64,000 nucleotides of DNA from Pedobacter psychrotolerans (GTDB lineage Bacteria; Bacteroidota; Bacteroidia; Sphingobacteriales; Sphingobacteriaceae). The notes under the pieces are model-generated. The model saw only the letters and a program-made list of their open reading frames with translations, made no database searches and was not told where the DNA came from. The stretch's first letter is position 1. Each line of letters opens with the position of its first letter. The position numbers and the translations under genes are program-made. Of this stretch, positions 16,793 to 25,058 are shown piece by piece. The stretch is taken from positions 62,001 through 126,000 of the forward strand of contig NZ_SLWO01000004.1 in the NCBI RefSeq assembly GCF_004340665.1, read 5' to 3'.

Positions 16793-17986
16793 TTAAATCT
16801 GCTGCGCAATTACAAAACCACTTGCCCAGGCCCATTGGAAATTATAACCACCAAGCCAGCCTGTTACATCCAAACATTCGCCACCGAAGAACAGGTTAGG
16901 AATTTTTTTACACTCCAGCGTTTTAGAAGAAACTTCATTCGTATCAATTCCGCCACGCATTACCTCCGCTTTATCATAACCCTTATCTCCCGCCGGTTTC
17001 ACTTTAAACCGATGAATGGTTTCATCAATTAATTCAATTTCAATTTTAGTTAATGAAGCAACCGGCTTACTTAAGGGTAAAAACTTGCCTAAGGCATCCG
17101 TTAACTTTTTAGTGTAAAAACGGTTCAGTAAGGTAGAAACCAAAGTTTTTCCATTCATTTTACGCTCCTCATCCAGTAATAGCAGTATGTTTTCTCCGGG
17201 AAGAAGATTTAAATTAATGACCTCCCCCCTACGCCAGAAGGAGGAAATCTGCAAAATTGCCGGACCGCTCAATCCCCAATGTGTAAAAAGAATATTTTCT
17301 TCAAAAGAAATCTCATCGTTACTCACTTCACAAAAAACCGAATTACCAGAAAGCTGTGAGAACCATTCTTCGTTTTTCCCGGTGATGGTTAAAGGAACTA
17401 AAGCCGGAGCGGTTTCTATAATTTTTAATTGGTGTTTCCTGGCAAAACGCAAGGCAAAATCAGTGGCACCCATTTTAGGGATTGGTAAGCCTCCTGTGGC
17501 AATCACTAATTTCTCTGCACGGAGGGAAATGGTTTTTTCATTTTTCTGGTAAGTTACTTTAAAGCCATCAGGTAAAACTTCAATCTCCTTAACATCAGCT
17601 TTGGTTCTGATTTCTTGCCCAAAATCGGCACAAGCAGAAGTAAAAACATCTACCACATCCTTTGCATTCTTACCCTCAGGAAACAGTTGTCCCAATGTTT
17701 TTTCTTTACCCTGGATACCATAAGTCTCGAAGAAACTGATGGTATCATCAACAGTCCATTGGTTAAAAGCTGATTTGATAAAATGAGAATTGGCAGAGAT
17801 AAACTGCTCGGCAGATGCAAACTGATTGGTATAATTGCAACGCCCGCCACCAGAGATTAAAATTTTAGCGCCAGGTTTTTCATTCTTTTCCAGAATGATA
17901 ACCTTTTTGCCCAGATAGCCTGCCTGTACAGCACACATCAAACCACAAGCACCTGCACCAATAATAATCGCATCTGCATCCATCAT
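16793..17986 (-). CDS. HI0933/YhiN-family FAD-dependent oxidoreductase
   Basis: A 397-residue flavoprotein. The N-terminal dinucleotide fold is clear: ADAIIIGAGACGLMCA then VIILEKNEKPGAKILISGGGRCNYTN, which is the signature of the HI0933/YhiN (aminoacetone oxidase-like) family. ATGGLPIPKMGATDFA and the C-terminal FFGGECLDVTGWLGGYNFQWAWASGFV are also typical. The physiological substrate of the family is poorly defined. The gene is divergent from purK, with 52 bp between starts, so the two probably share a promoter region. Convergent with the secreted protein at 16020. Confidence 0.9.
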   Translation of the reverse strand: MMDADAIIIGAGACGLMCAVQAGYLGKKVIILEKNEKPGAKILISGGGRCNYTNQFASAEQFISANSHFIKSAFNQWTVDDTISFFETYGIQGKEKTLGQLFPEGKNAKDVVDVFTSACADFGQEIRTKADVKEIEVLPDGFKVTYQKNEKTISLRAEKLVIATGGLPIPKMGATDFALRFARKHQLKIIETAPALVPLTITGKNEEWFSQLSGNSVFCEVSNDEISFEENILFTHWGLSGPAILQISSFWRRGEVINLNLLPGENILLLLDEERKMNGKTLVSTLLNRFYTKKLTDALGKFLPLSKPVASLTKIEIELIDETIHRFKVKPAGDKGYDKAEVMRGGIDTNEVSSKTLECKKIPNLFFGGECLDVTGWLGGYNFQWAWASGFVIAQQI

Positions 17987-18001
17987 TTAAACCTAAATTA
18001 T

Positions 18002-18009
18002 TACTTTTG
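18002..18009 (+). promoter_or_regulatory. Putative -7 box of purK
   Basis: TACTTTTG matches TAnnTTTG and lies 29 bp upstream of the purK ATG, giving a leader of about 20-25 nt. No consensus -33 found. Confidence 0.5.
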
Positions 18010-18038
18010 TACAAAATTAGCATAATTTTCAACCCCTC

Positions 18039-19178
18039 ATGGCAAAACAGATAAGCGAATTAAAATTAGGTATTTTAGGTGGTGGACAACTAGGCAGAAT
18101 GCTTATTCAGCAAGCAATCAATTATAATGTAACTTCTTTGGTTTTAGATCCTGATCCGGATGCACCTTGTAAACACCTGGCAAACTATTTTGAAAATGGT
18201 TCGATAACAGATTTTGACACGGTTTACAATTTTGGCAAGAAGGCGGATATAATCACCATCGAAATTGAGAAGGTAAATATTGAGGCTTTAGAACAACTGG
18301 AAAAAGAAGGAAAACAAGTATTTCCGCAATCGAGAGTGATTCGTTTGATTCAGGATAAAGGGGTTCAAAAGCAATTTTTTAAAGAGAATGATATTCCAAC
18401 CTCTCCCTTTCAGATTGTAAATACTAAAGAAGATATTGAAAACAGCCAGATTCCTTTTCCATATATTTTAAAGTTGCGTAAAGATGGATATGATGGCAAA
18501 GGGGTAATGAGAATAAATAGTGCTGATGATTTAAACGATGCATTCGACGCACCTTGCATCATTGAAAAATTGGTTGATTTTGAAAAAGAAGTAGCTGTGA
18601 TTGTAGCCAGAAATGCTAAAGGCGACATGAAAACCTTCCCGATGGTTGAAATGGAATTTAACCCGGAAGCTAACCTGGTTGAGTTTCTGATTTCACCTTC
18701 TACTTATGCAGAAAGCCTGCAACAAAAGGCAGAAAATATTGCTAAAAACATTGCATCAGCAATGAACATCACAGGTATTTTAGCCGTTGAAATGTTCGTA
18801 TCAAGAGATGGTGAGATTTTAGTAAACGAAGTGGCCCCTAGACCACACAATAGCGGCCACCACACCATCGAAGGAAATTATGTTTCTCAGTTTGAACAAC
18901 ATTTAAGATCTATCTATAATTTGCCTTTGGGCGATACCACTAGCATTACTAATGCGGTTATGATTAATCTGTTAGGCGAAAAAGGTTCAGAAGGAGTAGC
19001 TCGATATGAAAATCTGGAGAAAATATTAGCTATTGATGGTGTCTTTGTTCACCTCTACGGTAAAAAGTACACCAAACCTTTCCGTAAAATGGGGCACGTT
19101 ACCATTGTTGATATTGATAGAGATAAGGCGATTGAGAAAGCGAGATACGTTCAAAATACATTAAAGGTAATTGCGTAA
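18039..19178 (+). CDS. purK: 5-(carboxyamino)imidazole ribonucleotide synthase
   Basis: Converts AIR, ATP and bicarbonate to N5-CAIR in de novo purine synthesis. The 379-residue ATP-grasp enzyme has the N-terminal GILGGGQLGRML nucleotide-fold loop, LKLRKDGYDGKGV (ATP-grasp glycine-rich loop), EKLVDFEKEVAVIVAR, and EVAPRPHNSGHHTIEG near the metal and substrate site. Length and motif order are standard. purE follows 91 bp downstream, and the intervening DNA carries a GC-rich inverted repeat whose distal arm reaches into purE. Probably cotranscribed with purE from a promoter near 18002. Confidence 0.96.
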   Translation: MAKQISELKLGILGGGQLGRMLIQQAINYNVTSLVLDPDPDAPCKHLANYFENGSITDFDTVYNFGKKADIITIEIEKVNIEALEQLEKEGKQVFPQSRVIRLIQDKGVQKQFFKENDIPTSPFQIVNTKEDIENSQIPFPYILKLRKDGYDGKGVMRINSADDLNDAFDAPCIIEKLVDFEKEVAVIVARNAKGDMKTFPMVEMEFNPEANLVEFLISPSTYAESLQQKAENIAKNIASAMNITGILAVEMFVSRDGEILVNEVAPRPHNSGHHTIEGNYVSQFEQHLRSIYNLPLGDTTSITNAVMINLLGEKGSEGVARYENLEKILAIDGVFVHLYGKKYTKPFRKMGHVTIVDIDRDKAIEKARYVQNTLKVIA

Positions 19179-19179
19179 G

Positions 19180-19310
19180 CCCCCCAGCCCCCTAAAGGGG
19201 TAGTTTACAAACAATGTGGAAATAGCAAAACATCAAATAAATTTTTAGATAAGATATAAACATATAGATATGAATGATGGAAATTCAGGTTCCCCTTTAG
19301 CGGCGGAGGG
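19180..19310. repeat. GC-rich inverted-repeat arms spanning the purK-purE junction
   Basis: Left arm 19180-19200 (C-run, AGCCCCCTAAAGGGG) and right arm 19292-19310 (CCCCTTTAGCGGCGGAGGG) are near-complementary and separated by about 90 AT-rich bp. The right arm lies inside the purE reading frame. Each arm is itself partly palindromic (CCCCTAAAGGGG type). Likely a dispersed intergenic element; the transcript could form a long stem between the genes. Confidence 0.6.
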
Positions 19311-19788
19311 ATTCTTAGTAGGAATAATTATGGGTAGCAAATCTGATTTGCCCGTAATGCAAGATGCCGCTGATATCTTAAAAGAATTTGGAATCAGTTA
19401 TGAAATTACAGTTGTATCTGCCCATAGAACGCCAGAACGCATGTTTAATTATGCTAAAGAAGCTCACGGAAGAGGTTTGAAGGTAATTATTGCGGGTGCT
19501 GGTGGTGCGGCTCACTTACCTGGTATGGTAGCCTCTATTACCACGTTACCTGTAATTGGTGTTCCTGTAAAATCTTCCAATTCAATTGATGGCTGGGACA
19601 GTATTCTATCCATCCTACAAATGCCCAATGGCATTCCTGTAGCTACTGTAGCCTTAAATGCTGCGAAAAATGCGGGCTTGTTGGCTGCTCAAATTTTGGC
19701 AACAGCTGATGAATCTTTAAGTGTAAAAATGCAGAATTATAAAGACGAGTTGAGAAGAAAAGTGGAAGAGAGTGCTCTGGAAATGTAA
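19270..19788 (+). CDS. purE: N5-carboxyaminoimidazole ribonucleotide mutase, with repeat-derived N-terminus
   Basis: Moves the carboxylate of N5-CAIR to give CAIR, the step after PurK. The core is canonical: [23 protein letters not shown] with the catalytic His, [21 protein letters not shown], and the [11 protein letters not shown] loop. Total 172 residues. The start at 19270 gives about 16 residues ([16 protein letters not shown]) before the first beta strand. No ATG/GTG/TTG further in preserves that strand, so this start is needed. The segment SPLAAEG is encoded by the right arm of a GC-rich repeat, so the N-terminus seems to have absorbed an intergenic element. Confidence 0.95.
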   Translation: MNDGNSGSPLAAEGFLVGIIMGSKSDLPVMQDAADILKEFGISYEITVVSAHRTPERMFNYAKEAHGRGLKVIIAGAGGAAHLPGMVASITTLPVIGVPVKSSNSIDGWDSILSILQMPNGIPVATVALNAAKNAGLLAAQILATADESLSVKMQNYKDELRRKVEESALEM

Positions 19789-19868
19789 TAATCACAGAAA
19801 GTCTAACATTTGGAAGTCAGAAAAAAAAATTAAAATACCTTTTATCTATTTTAATTTCGATGTAATTC

Positions 19869-20675
19869 ATGCAAATACCGCCATCACTAGCTCTCAGCAA
19901 TATTGTTAGACACTACCTGATTCTTTCAAGAGATGTCTGCGTAAAACATGATTTCAGATTTTTTTCTGATGGAAGTCCCGGAATTGTTTTTCACAGGAAA
20001 ATACCCTTTTCACAGAAAAATAAATTAGATGGTAATTTTAGTGCACAACCTAAATGCTTTGTATACGGACAGATTACACAGTTTAATACCTTATCAACCA
20101 CTGCAGAAACAGATATGCTGATTGTTGTTTTACAACCATTTGCCCTATTTAAATTGTTTAATATTGCTGCTTTTGAGGTTAATGATGAAACCATTTCGTT
20201 TGATGAATTAACTGGTCATTCTGGCCGTTTACTTTTAGAAAGAATTCAGGAACAACCTGAAAATGGCGCAGCTATTCATTTGATTGAAGATTTTTTGTTA
20301 GGGCTGCGTATTCAAAATACTCATTATGACAAGATAATTTTTACTTCGCTCCAGCATATTTATGCCCGGAAAGGAATGAGCAGTTTAACAAAAATGCTAA
20401 AAGAAGTTCCTACAACTGAAAGACAGCTGGAAAGAAAATTTCGTGAACACATCGGCTTAAGTCCAAAAAAGTTCGCAGATATTGTCAGGTTCAGATACTT
20501 ACTTAAATGCCTCAAACAAGCAAATCAGCATACAAATATATCATCAATTAGTTATAGTTGTGGCTATTATGATCAATCACATTTAAATAACATCTTTAAG
20601 AAATTTACCGGCTTAACGCCACTTCAATACCAAAGCAACAGTAATTTACTTGCGGTTAATTTTCTTTTGCTTTAA
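19869..20675 (+). CDS. AraC-family transcriptional regulator
   Basis: A 268-residue protein with a ~150-residue N-terminal ligand or dimer domain and a C-terminal AraC/XylS double helix-turn-helix. The second HTH reads ISSISYSCGYYDQSHLNNIFKKFTGLTPLQYQ, the family signature. The N-terminal part (RHYLILSRDVCVKHDFRFFSDGSPGIVFHRK) resembles the DUF6597-type sensor region of Bacteroidota regulators. A nitrilase-family gene follows 72 bp downstream in the same direction and is the most likely target or partner, but no operator can be pointed out. Inducer unknown. Confidence 0.88.
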   Translation: MQIPPSLALSNIVRHYLILSRDVCVKHDFRFFSDGSPGIVFHRKIPFSQKNKLDGNFSAQPKCFVYGQITQFNTLSTTAETDMLIVVLQPFALFKLFNIAAFEVNDETISFDELTGHSGRLLLERIQEQPENGAAIHLIEDFLLGLRIQNTHYDKIIFTSLQHIYARKGMSSLTKMLKEVPTTERQLERKFREHIGLSPKKFADIVRFRYLLKCLKQANQHTNISSISYSCGYYDQSHLNNIFKKFTGLTPLQYQSNSNLLAVNFLLL

Positions 20676-20747
20676 CATATTGTCGCTTTTTTCCAATTTT
20701 TAAAATAGCTTTCTACTCATCTTCGTATTAACAATTAAGATAACGAA

Positions 20748-21689
20748 ATGAAAAATTTAAAAATTGCTACTGCACAGTTTGAAAACAAAAGTTACGATAA
20801 AGCTTACAATCTGAGTGTTATAGAAAAACTTTCAAAGGAAGCTGCAGAAAAAGGTGCCAAAGTCATTAATTTTCATGAATGCTCCCTTACAGGTTATACT
20901 TTTGCCAGAAATTTAAGTAAGCAGCAGATGCTGAAGCTAGCGGAAACTATTCCTGATGGCCACAGTATTAAGGTATTAATATCTATCGCAAAGAAATATC
21001 AGATTACAATATTGGCAGGGTTGTTCGAAAAAGATCACGAAGAAAACTTATATAAAGCGCATGTTTGTGTTGATGAAAAAGGTTTTGTAACAAAACATAG
21101 AAAACTTCACCCTTTTATCAATCCAAACCTTTCTGCTGGAACAAGCTATACAATTTTCAATATTCATGGATGGAAGTGTGGAATTCTGATTTGTTATGAC
21201 AATAATATTATTGAGAATGTACGTGCCACGGCACTACTTGGAGCTCAGATCATATTTATGCCCCATGTAACCATGTGTACGCCGTCTACAAGACCAGGTG
21301 CAGGCTTCGTTGATCCAGAATTATGGACGGATAAAGAAACAAATGCTAAACAGCTGCGTGAAGAATTTGATAGTTTAAAAGGAAGACGGTGGCTGATGAA
21401 ATGGCTGCCTGCACGTGCTTATGATAATGCCATTTATGCAGTTTTTTCTAATCCTATCGGGATGGACGATGACCAGTTAAAAAACGGATGCTCAATGATT
21501 ATTGATCCCTTTGGTGATGTAATTGCAGAATGTAGATCACTAGAGGATTCTTTTGTGATAGCAGAGTTAAATCCGGAAAAATTAGTTCAAGCCGGAGGTC
21601 ATCGCTATTTGGAGGCGAGAAAGCCAGAATTATATGGAGAAATTATAAGCAAAGCCCATAAAAGCGTTCAAAAAGTGATATGGCGATGA
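20748..21689 (+). CDS. Carbon-nitrogen hydrolase (nitrilase superfamily)
   Basis: A 313-residue cytoplasmic hydrolase of the nitrilase/amidase superfamily. The catalytic triad is visible: Glu44 in FHECSLTGY, Lys119 in KHRKLHPF and Cys149 in GILICYDNN. The later segment LPARAYDNAIYAVFSNPIG is the usual fourth conserved block. Such enzymes hydrolyse amides, carbamoyl groups or nitriles; the substrate is not evident. An AraC regulator lies directly upstream and a strong terminator directly downstream, so this looks like a two-gene unit. Confidence 0.9.
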   Translation: MKNLKIATAQFENKSYDKAYNLSVIEKLSKEAAEKGAKVINFHECSLTGYTFARNLSKQQMLKLAETIPDGHSIKVLISIAKKYQITILAGLFEKDHEENLYKAHVCVDEKGFVTKHRKLHPFINPNLSAGTSYTIFNIHGWKCGILICYDNNIIENVRATALLGAQIIFMPHVTMCTPSTRPGAGFVDPELWTDKETNAKQLREEFDSLKGRRWLMKWLPARAYDNAIYAVFSNPIGMDDDQLKNGCSMIIDPFGDVIAECRSLEDSFVIAELNPEKLVQAGGHRYLEARKPELYGEIISKAHKSVQKVIWR

Positions 21690-21720
21690 AACAGTTTACA
21701 ATTTCCTGTTGATCGTTATC

Positions 21721-21755
21721 AGTTAAACTTATCTAATTAATGGATAAGTTTAACT
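21721..21755. terminator. Bidirectional terminator between nitrilase and yqgE
   Basis: A perfect 13-bp stem (AGTTAAACTTATC/GATAAGTTTAACT) with a 9-nt loop in the gap between two convergent genes. Confidence 0.8.
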
Positions 21756-21760
21756 AAAAC

Positions 21761-22324
21761 TTAATTCAAACTCGGATCAATTGGAAAATTGCTCACATGC
21801 GCATATTTTGGTCCTAGATTGACAATGACATCCCTCCAAAGTTTTTCATCGTCATTCCCAAAAATGAGGTCAAGATCAGAAACCTCACTTACCATCCAGG
21901 CATTTTGTTCCAATTCTCTGTCCAGCTGCCCGTTATCCCAGCCTGAATATCCCATAAAAAACTTAACTTCACTCTCATCAATGGTATTAGTATTGATTAA
22001 AATTTTAAGTGTTTCAAAATTTCCTCCCCAATACAAACCATTGCCAATTGGTTCACCACTTTGCAGTTTATCATAAGCGCGGTGAATAAAATGTAAAGTA
22101 TCTGCAGCCACTGGTCCACCAAAATAAATGTGGTTTTGTGCCTCCCATAAATCCTGAATTACATCTTTCAAAACAACGTTAGCAACCTGATTTAAGATAT
22201 AACCTACAGAACCATCATTACCATGCTCGGATAATATTACGACAGATCTTTTGAAATTAGGATCAGACATAAAGGGTTCGGAGATTAATAAACGGCCTGT
22301 TTTTGGTTTTATATTGTTAAGCAT
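21761..22324 (-). CDS. YqgE/AlgH family protein
   Basis: A protein of the YqgE/AlgH family (DUF179). Evidence: GRLLISEPFMSDPNFKRSVVILSEHGNDGSVGYILNQ at the start, then VYFGGPVAAD-type IYFGGPVAADTLHFIH, and a central FFMGYSGWDNGQLDRELEQNAWMV, all family hallmarks. The starts at 22348 and 22336 are also ATG; I chose 22324 (MLNNIKPKTGRLL, 187 aa), which agrees best with the usual start. The biochemical role is unknown. It is divergent from pdxH, whose -33 element falls within the upstream alternatives. Convergent with the nitrilase gene. Confidence 0.93.
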   Translation of the reverse strand: MLNNIKPKTGRLLISEPFMSDPNFKRSVVILSEHGNDGSVGYILNQVANVVLKDVIQDLWEAQNHIYFGGPVAADTLHFIHRAYDKLQSGEPIGNGLYWGGNFETLKILINTNTIDESEVKFFMGYSGWDNGQLDRELEQNAWMVSEVSDLDLIFGNDDEKLWRDVIVNLGPKYAHVSNFPIDPSLN

Positions 22325-22335
22325 GATGATAATCA

Positions 22336-22366
22336 TTTGTAGCACCATAAAAGATGCCTATTTTTG
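22336..22366 (+). promoter_or_regulatory. pdxH promoter (TTTG-N19-TATTTTTG)
   Basis: TTTG at 22336-22339, 19 bp, then TATTTTTG at 22359-22366: an exact fit to the Bacteroidota consensus. The -7 box ends 4 bp before the pdxH ATG at 22371, so the transcript should begin at or within a few bases of the start codon. The promoter overlaps the 5' end of yqgE. Confidence 0.75.
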
Positions 22367-22370
22367 TTTT

Positions 22371-23021
22371 ATGCAAGTTACTAATGAATATCTACAAAAC
22401 CTGCGCCAAGAATATAAAAGCGCCACGTTGGATGAGTCTGACGTAGATAACAATCCTATTACCCAGTTTAAAAAATGGTTTGACCATGCTGTTGAAGCCC
22501 AGATTTACGAGCCCAATGTGATGACTTTGGCAACCGCTGATAAATCAGGCCGACCAGATGCCCGAATCGTGCTTTTAAAAGGTGTTGATGATGACGGATT
22601 TAGGTTCTTTACCAACTATTTAAGTGCAAAAGGTAAAGATTTAAAAAGAAACCCTTATGCTGCATTGGTCTTCTTCTGGCCGGAGCTGGAACGCCAGGTA
22701 AGAATTGAAGGAACGGTAGAAAAGTTGGATAAAGAAACTTCAGAAGCCTATTTTAACACCCGTCCGGTGGCTAGTCAGATTGGTGCCATTGCATCTCCAC
22801 AAAGCCAGGTTATCCCAAACAGGTCTTTTTTAGAAGAAAAATTTGAAGAACTAAAATCTAAAAGTGAGGATAAAAATATTGTAAAGCCTGCACATTGGGG
22901 CGGCTATATTGTAAAGCCTACACGAATCGAATTCTGGCAAGGTAGAAGAAGCCGATTACATGATCGCGTGAACTTTGAATGGATCAAGAATGAATGGGTT
23001 AAAAGTAGATTAGCACCATAA
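22371..23021 (+). CDS. pdxH: Pyridoxine/pyridoxamine 5'-phosphate oxidase
   Basis: Makes pyridoxal 5'-phosphate from PNP or PMP using FMN. The protein beginning MQVTNEYLQNLRQEY at 22371 is 216 residues, as usual. Conserved parts are DARIVLLKGVDDDGFRFFTNY (FMN phosphate site), FFWPELERQVRIEG, ARTHQIGAIASPQSQ-type SQIGAIASPQSQVI, and the C-terminal HWGGYIVKPTRIEFWQGRRSRLHDR. An upstream in-frame ATG at 22251 would add 40 residues unlike the family and would lie upstream of the -7 box, so it is rejected. Followed by a strong terminator. Confidence 0.96.
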   Translation: MQVTNEYLQNLRQEYKSATLDESDVDNNPITQFKKWFDHAVEAQIYEPNVMTLATADKSGRPDARIVLLKGVDDDGFRFFTNYLSAKGKDLKRNPYAALVFFWPELERQVRIEGTVEKLDKETSEAYFNTRPVASQIGAIASPQSQVIPNRSFLEEKFEELKSKSEDKNIVKPAHWGGYIVKPTRIEFWQGRRSRLHDRVNFEWIKNEWVKSRLAP

Positions 23022-23037
23022 ATATTAGTTTAAAATA

Positions 23038-23072
23038 AAATAGAGATCTGCTATCCAGCAAGATCTCTATTT
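23038..23072 (+). terminator. Terminator after pdxH
   Basis: A perfect 12-bp stem (AAATAGAGATCT/AGATCTCTATTT) with an 11-nt loop, 17 bp after the pdxH stop. Confidence 0.8.
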
Positions 23073-23162
23073 CTAACTAATCATTAACTAACCTAATTTT
23101 CAAGGAAGTATTTTTATATAAACGTTGAACTTGATTTTTCAACGGTAAATCTTCATTTCAAT

Positions 23163-23193
23163 TATCAAGTAATAAATTTTGTTTTACTTGATA
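23163..23193. other. Intergenic hairpin between pdxH and susD
   Basis: TATCAAGTAA (23163-23172) and TTACTTGATA (23184-23193) form a 10-bp perfect stem with an 11-nt loop. It is a free-standing hairpin between two terminators in the 417-bp gap 23022-23438. The rest of that gap is AT-rich with no gene; a TAGTTTTG word near 23310 has no plus-strand gene behind it. Confidence 0.5.
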
Positions 23194-23385
23194 GATCAAA
23201 TATCATCAGAAATTAAGTCAAAATAAAACATGTATCGGTGAACAATTGGTATTTATCGATTAAAGAAAATTAGGCTGAATTTTTAACTTTTTCTTAACAA
23301 ATTTTAACTTTATAGTTTTGTTATTCAGTGCATTATACTGTATTTAAACAATAATATATTTAGTTAAAAAATTATCTGTAAAATC

Positions 23386-23415
23386 AAAAGCCATCCTGTA
23401 TTTAGGATGGCTTTT
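23386..23415 (-). terminator. Terminator after susD
   Basis: AAAAGCCATCC (23386-23396) and GGATGGCTTTT (23405-23415), an 11-bp perfect stem with flanking A/T, 23 bp beyond the SusD stop on the minus strand. Confidence 0.8.
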
Positions 23416-23438
23416 GTAATAAACAAATTATTGAGAAA

Positions 23439-25046
23439 TTAGTAACCAGGGTTTTGAGATATATTTGGATTGGCATTAAGTTCATCTGTTGGAATCGGCC
23501 AAACGTATCTGTAGTCGCTATAAGCAATTGCAGCTTTTCCTGCAGCGGTAGTTGGTCTTAAGGTTACATCCCAATTGGAACCAGTTCCACTTAATGCTGT
23601 AACCAGAATCTTCGCCGGAATTCCACCACCTGCTACCTGAAAATTAGCTTCTTTAGAAAGCCTGGTAATGTCTGGCCATCTTCTTCCCTCGCCAGCAAAT
23701 TCAATTCTTCGCTCATTTAATATGGCCTGAGTGAGTGCTGTCTGCGAAGCAAAACTAGCAATAACGTATTGACTAGCCACCGGAACGGCTCTATTTCTAA
23801 CTGCATTTAAAAGATTTAAAGCTCTGGTATCTAAAGCCGTAGTCCTGGAATAAGCCTCAGCCACATTTAATAAAACCTCAGCATATCTGATAATTGGTGC
23901 ATAATCCGTCTTATTGGTGTAATCTCTATACTTATAATTGAAGAAATATTTGGCTCCGGTTGTAGTTTGTTGTACTTGTAAAAGAGTTCTTCTGGTATCG
24001 CCAGTTACCCAAAATGAAGCATTGTACAAGTTAGGGTTGGTCGCCACCAAACCACGTCCACCTAAACTGGCCGGACCAAACATATTAGGTAATGCTCCAT
24101 TTGTACCACCATTTGCAGCGGCACTATTTTCAATAGAAAAAATAGATTCTGTGTTGTTAGCAAAGCTTGTAAAAGGACCATCAGCTGCTGTTGTTAAAGC
24201 ATAATTACCAACAGCACTGGTATACGGTCCTGCTGCTGCTGAAGTACCCAACTTCGCTCCTTCTGCTATTACACCAGCAAAATCGTTCATATGTAATTTT
24301 ATACGAGTTTTCAAAGCAATTGCCGCCCCTTTTGTAGCCCTTGTAATGGCATAAGTAGATCTGGTTGCTGGTAAATTTGTTTCTGCATAATCCAGATCAG
24401 CTAAAATTTTAGTATAATCTTCAGCAACAGTTCCCCTTGGTACAAGAACTTCTGAGGTTACAGCATCTGTTGAATTCACAGCAACCGTTCTGTAAGGTAT
24501 TCCAACATTACTTCCATTTCCATCTACGTATGGACGTGCAAAATTGATAACCAGTTCATGATGAGCCAAAGCCCTTAAAAAGCGGGCTTCAGCGGCATAT
24601 TGTGTGGATACAGCAGAAGTTATAGTTCCCTTTGCAGCAGCTGATTCTACCCCGGCAATTAAGATATTACATTGGTTAATTAGTGCGTACAAATTACTCC
24701 AAAGGTTAATGTTATTAGCTGTTGTAGCGGTATATGTCGACTCATAGGTGATTTGATAAAACGTAGCCAGATTGACCATGTCCTCTCCTCTCATTTCTCC
24801 TTGCTCAATTGCAGCGGCACCAAATGGATAACCACGACCTGTACTCCCATTATAAGTACCTACTGCTGCCGTACTATACACACCTGCAGCAACTAATTCT
24901 ATATTTGCTGGCGTATCAAAAGCTGTAGCTTCTGATAGCGAATTAATAGGATTTAATTCCGTGTATTTCTCGCAAGAACTTACTGATAATATGATTGAAA
25001 GTAAGGCTACGTAAGTAAATTTATTTTTTATTTTAAAATTCTTCAT
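23439..25046 (-). CDS. SusD-like outer-membrane nutrient-binding lipoprotein
   Basis: A 535-residue lipoprotein. The signal sequence ends in the lipobox VSSC (KNKFTYVALLSIILSVSSC), typical of SusD/RagB proteins that cap a SusC channel. Family features: NPINSLSEATAFDTPANIE near the N-terminus, ARFLRALAHHELVINFARPY in the TPR-like region, YAEVLLNVAEAYSR, and the C-terminal LNERRIEFAGEGRRWPDITRL. The last residues, NISQNPGY, form the usual end. Encoded 12 bp downstream of its SusC partner. The bound nutrient (sugar or peptide) cannot be inferred because no hydrolase, regulator or third lipoprotein is adjacent. Confidence 0.95.
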   Translation of the reverse strand: MKNFKIKNKFTYVALLSIILSVSSCEKYTELNPINSLSEATAFDTPANIELVAAGVYSTAAVGTYNGSTGRGYPFGAAAIEQGEMRGEDMVNLATFYQITYESTYTATTANNINLWSNLYALINQCNILIAGVESAAAKGTITSAVSTQYAAEARFLRALAHHELVINFARPYVDGNGSNVGIPYRTVAVNSTDAVTSEVLVPRGTVAEDYTKILADLDYAETNLPATRSTYAITRATKGAAIALKTRIKLHMNDFAGVIAEGAKLGTSAAAGPYTSAVGNYALTTAADGPFTSFANNTESIFSIENSAAANGGTNGALPNMFGPASLGGRGLVATNPNLYNASFWVTGDTRRTLLQVQQTTTGAKYFFNYKYRDYTNKTDYAPIIRYAEVLLNVAEAYSRTTALDTRALNLLNAVRNRAVPVASQYVIASFASQTALTQAILNERRIEFAGEGRRWPDITRLSKEANFQVAGGGIPAKILVTALSGTGSNWDVTLRPTTAAGKAAIAYSDYRYVWPIPTDELNANPNISQNPGY

Positions 25047-25058
25047 ATCTGTATATTC

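Noticed and set aside
22251..22370. N-terminal extension of pdxH by 40 residues
   Set aside because: It lies upstream of the consensus promoter and overlaps yqgE; the residues do not match PdxH proteins.
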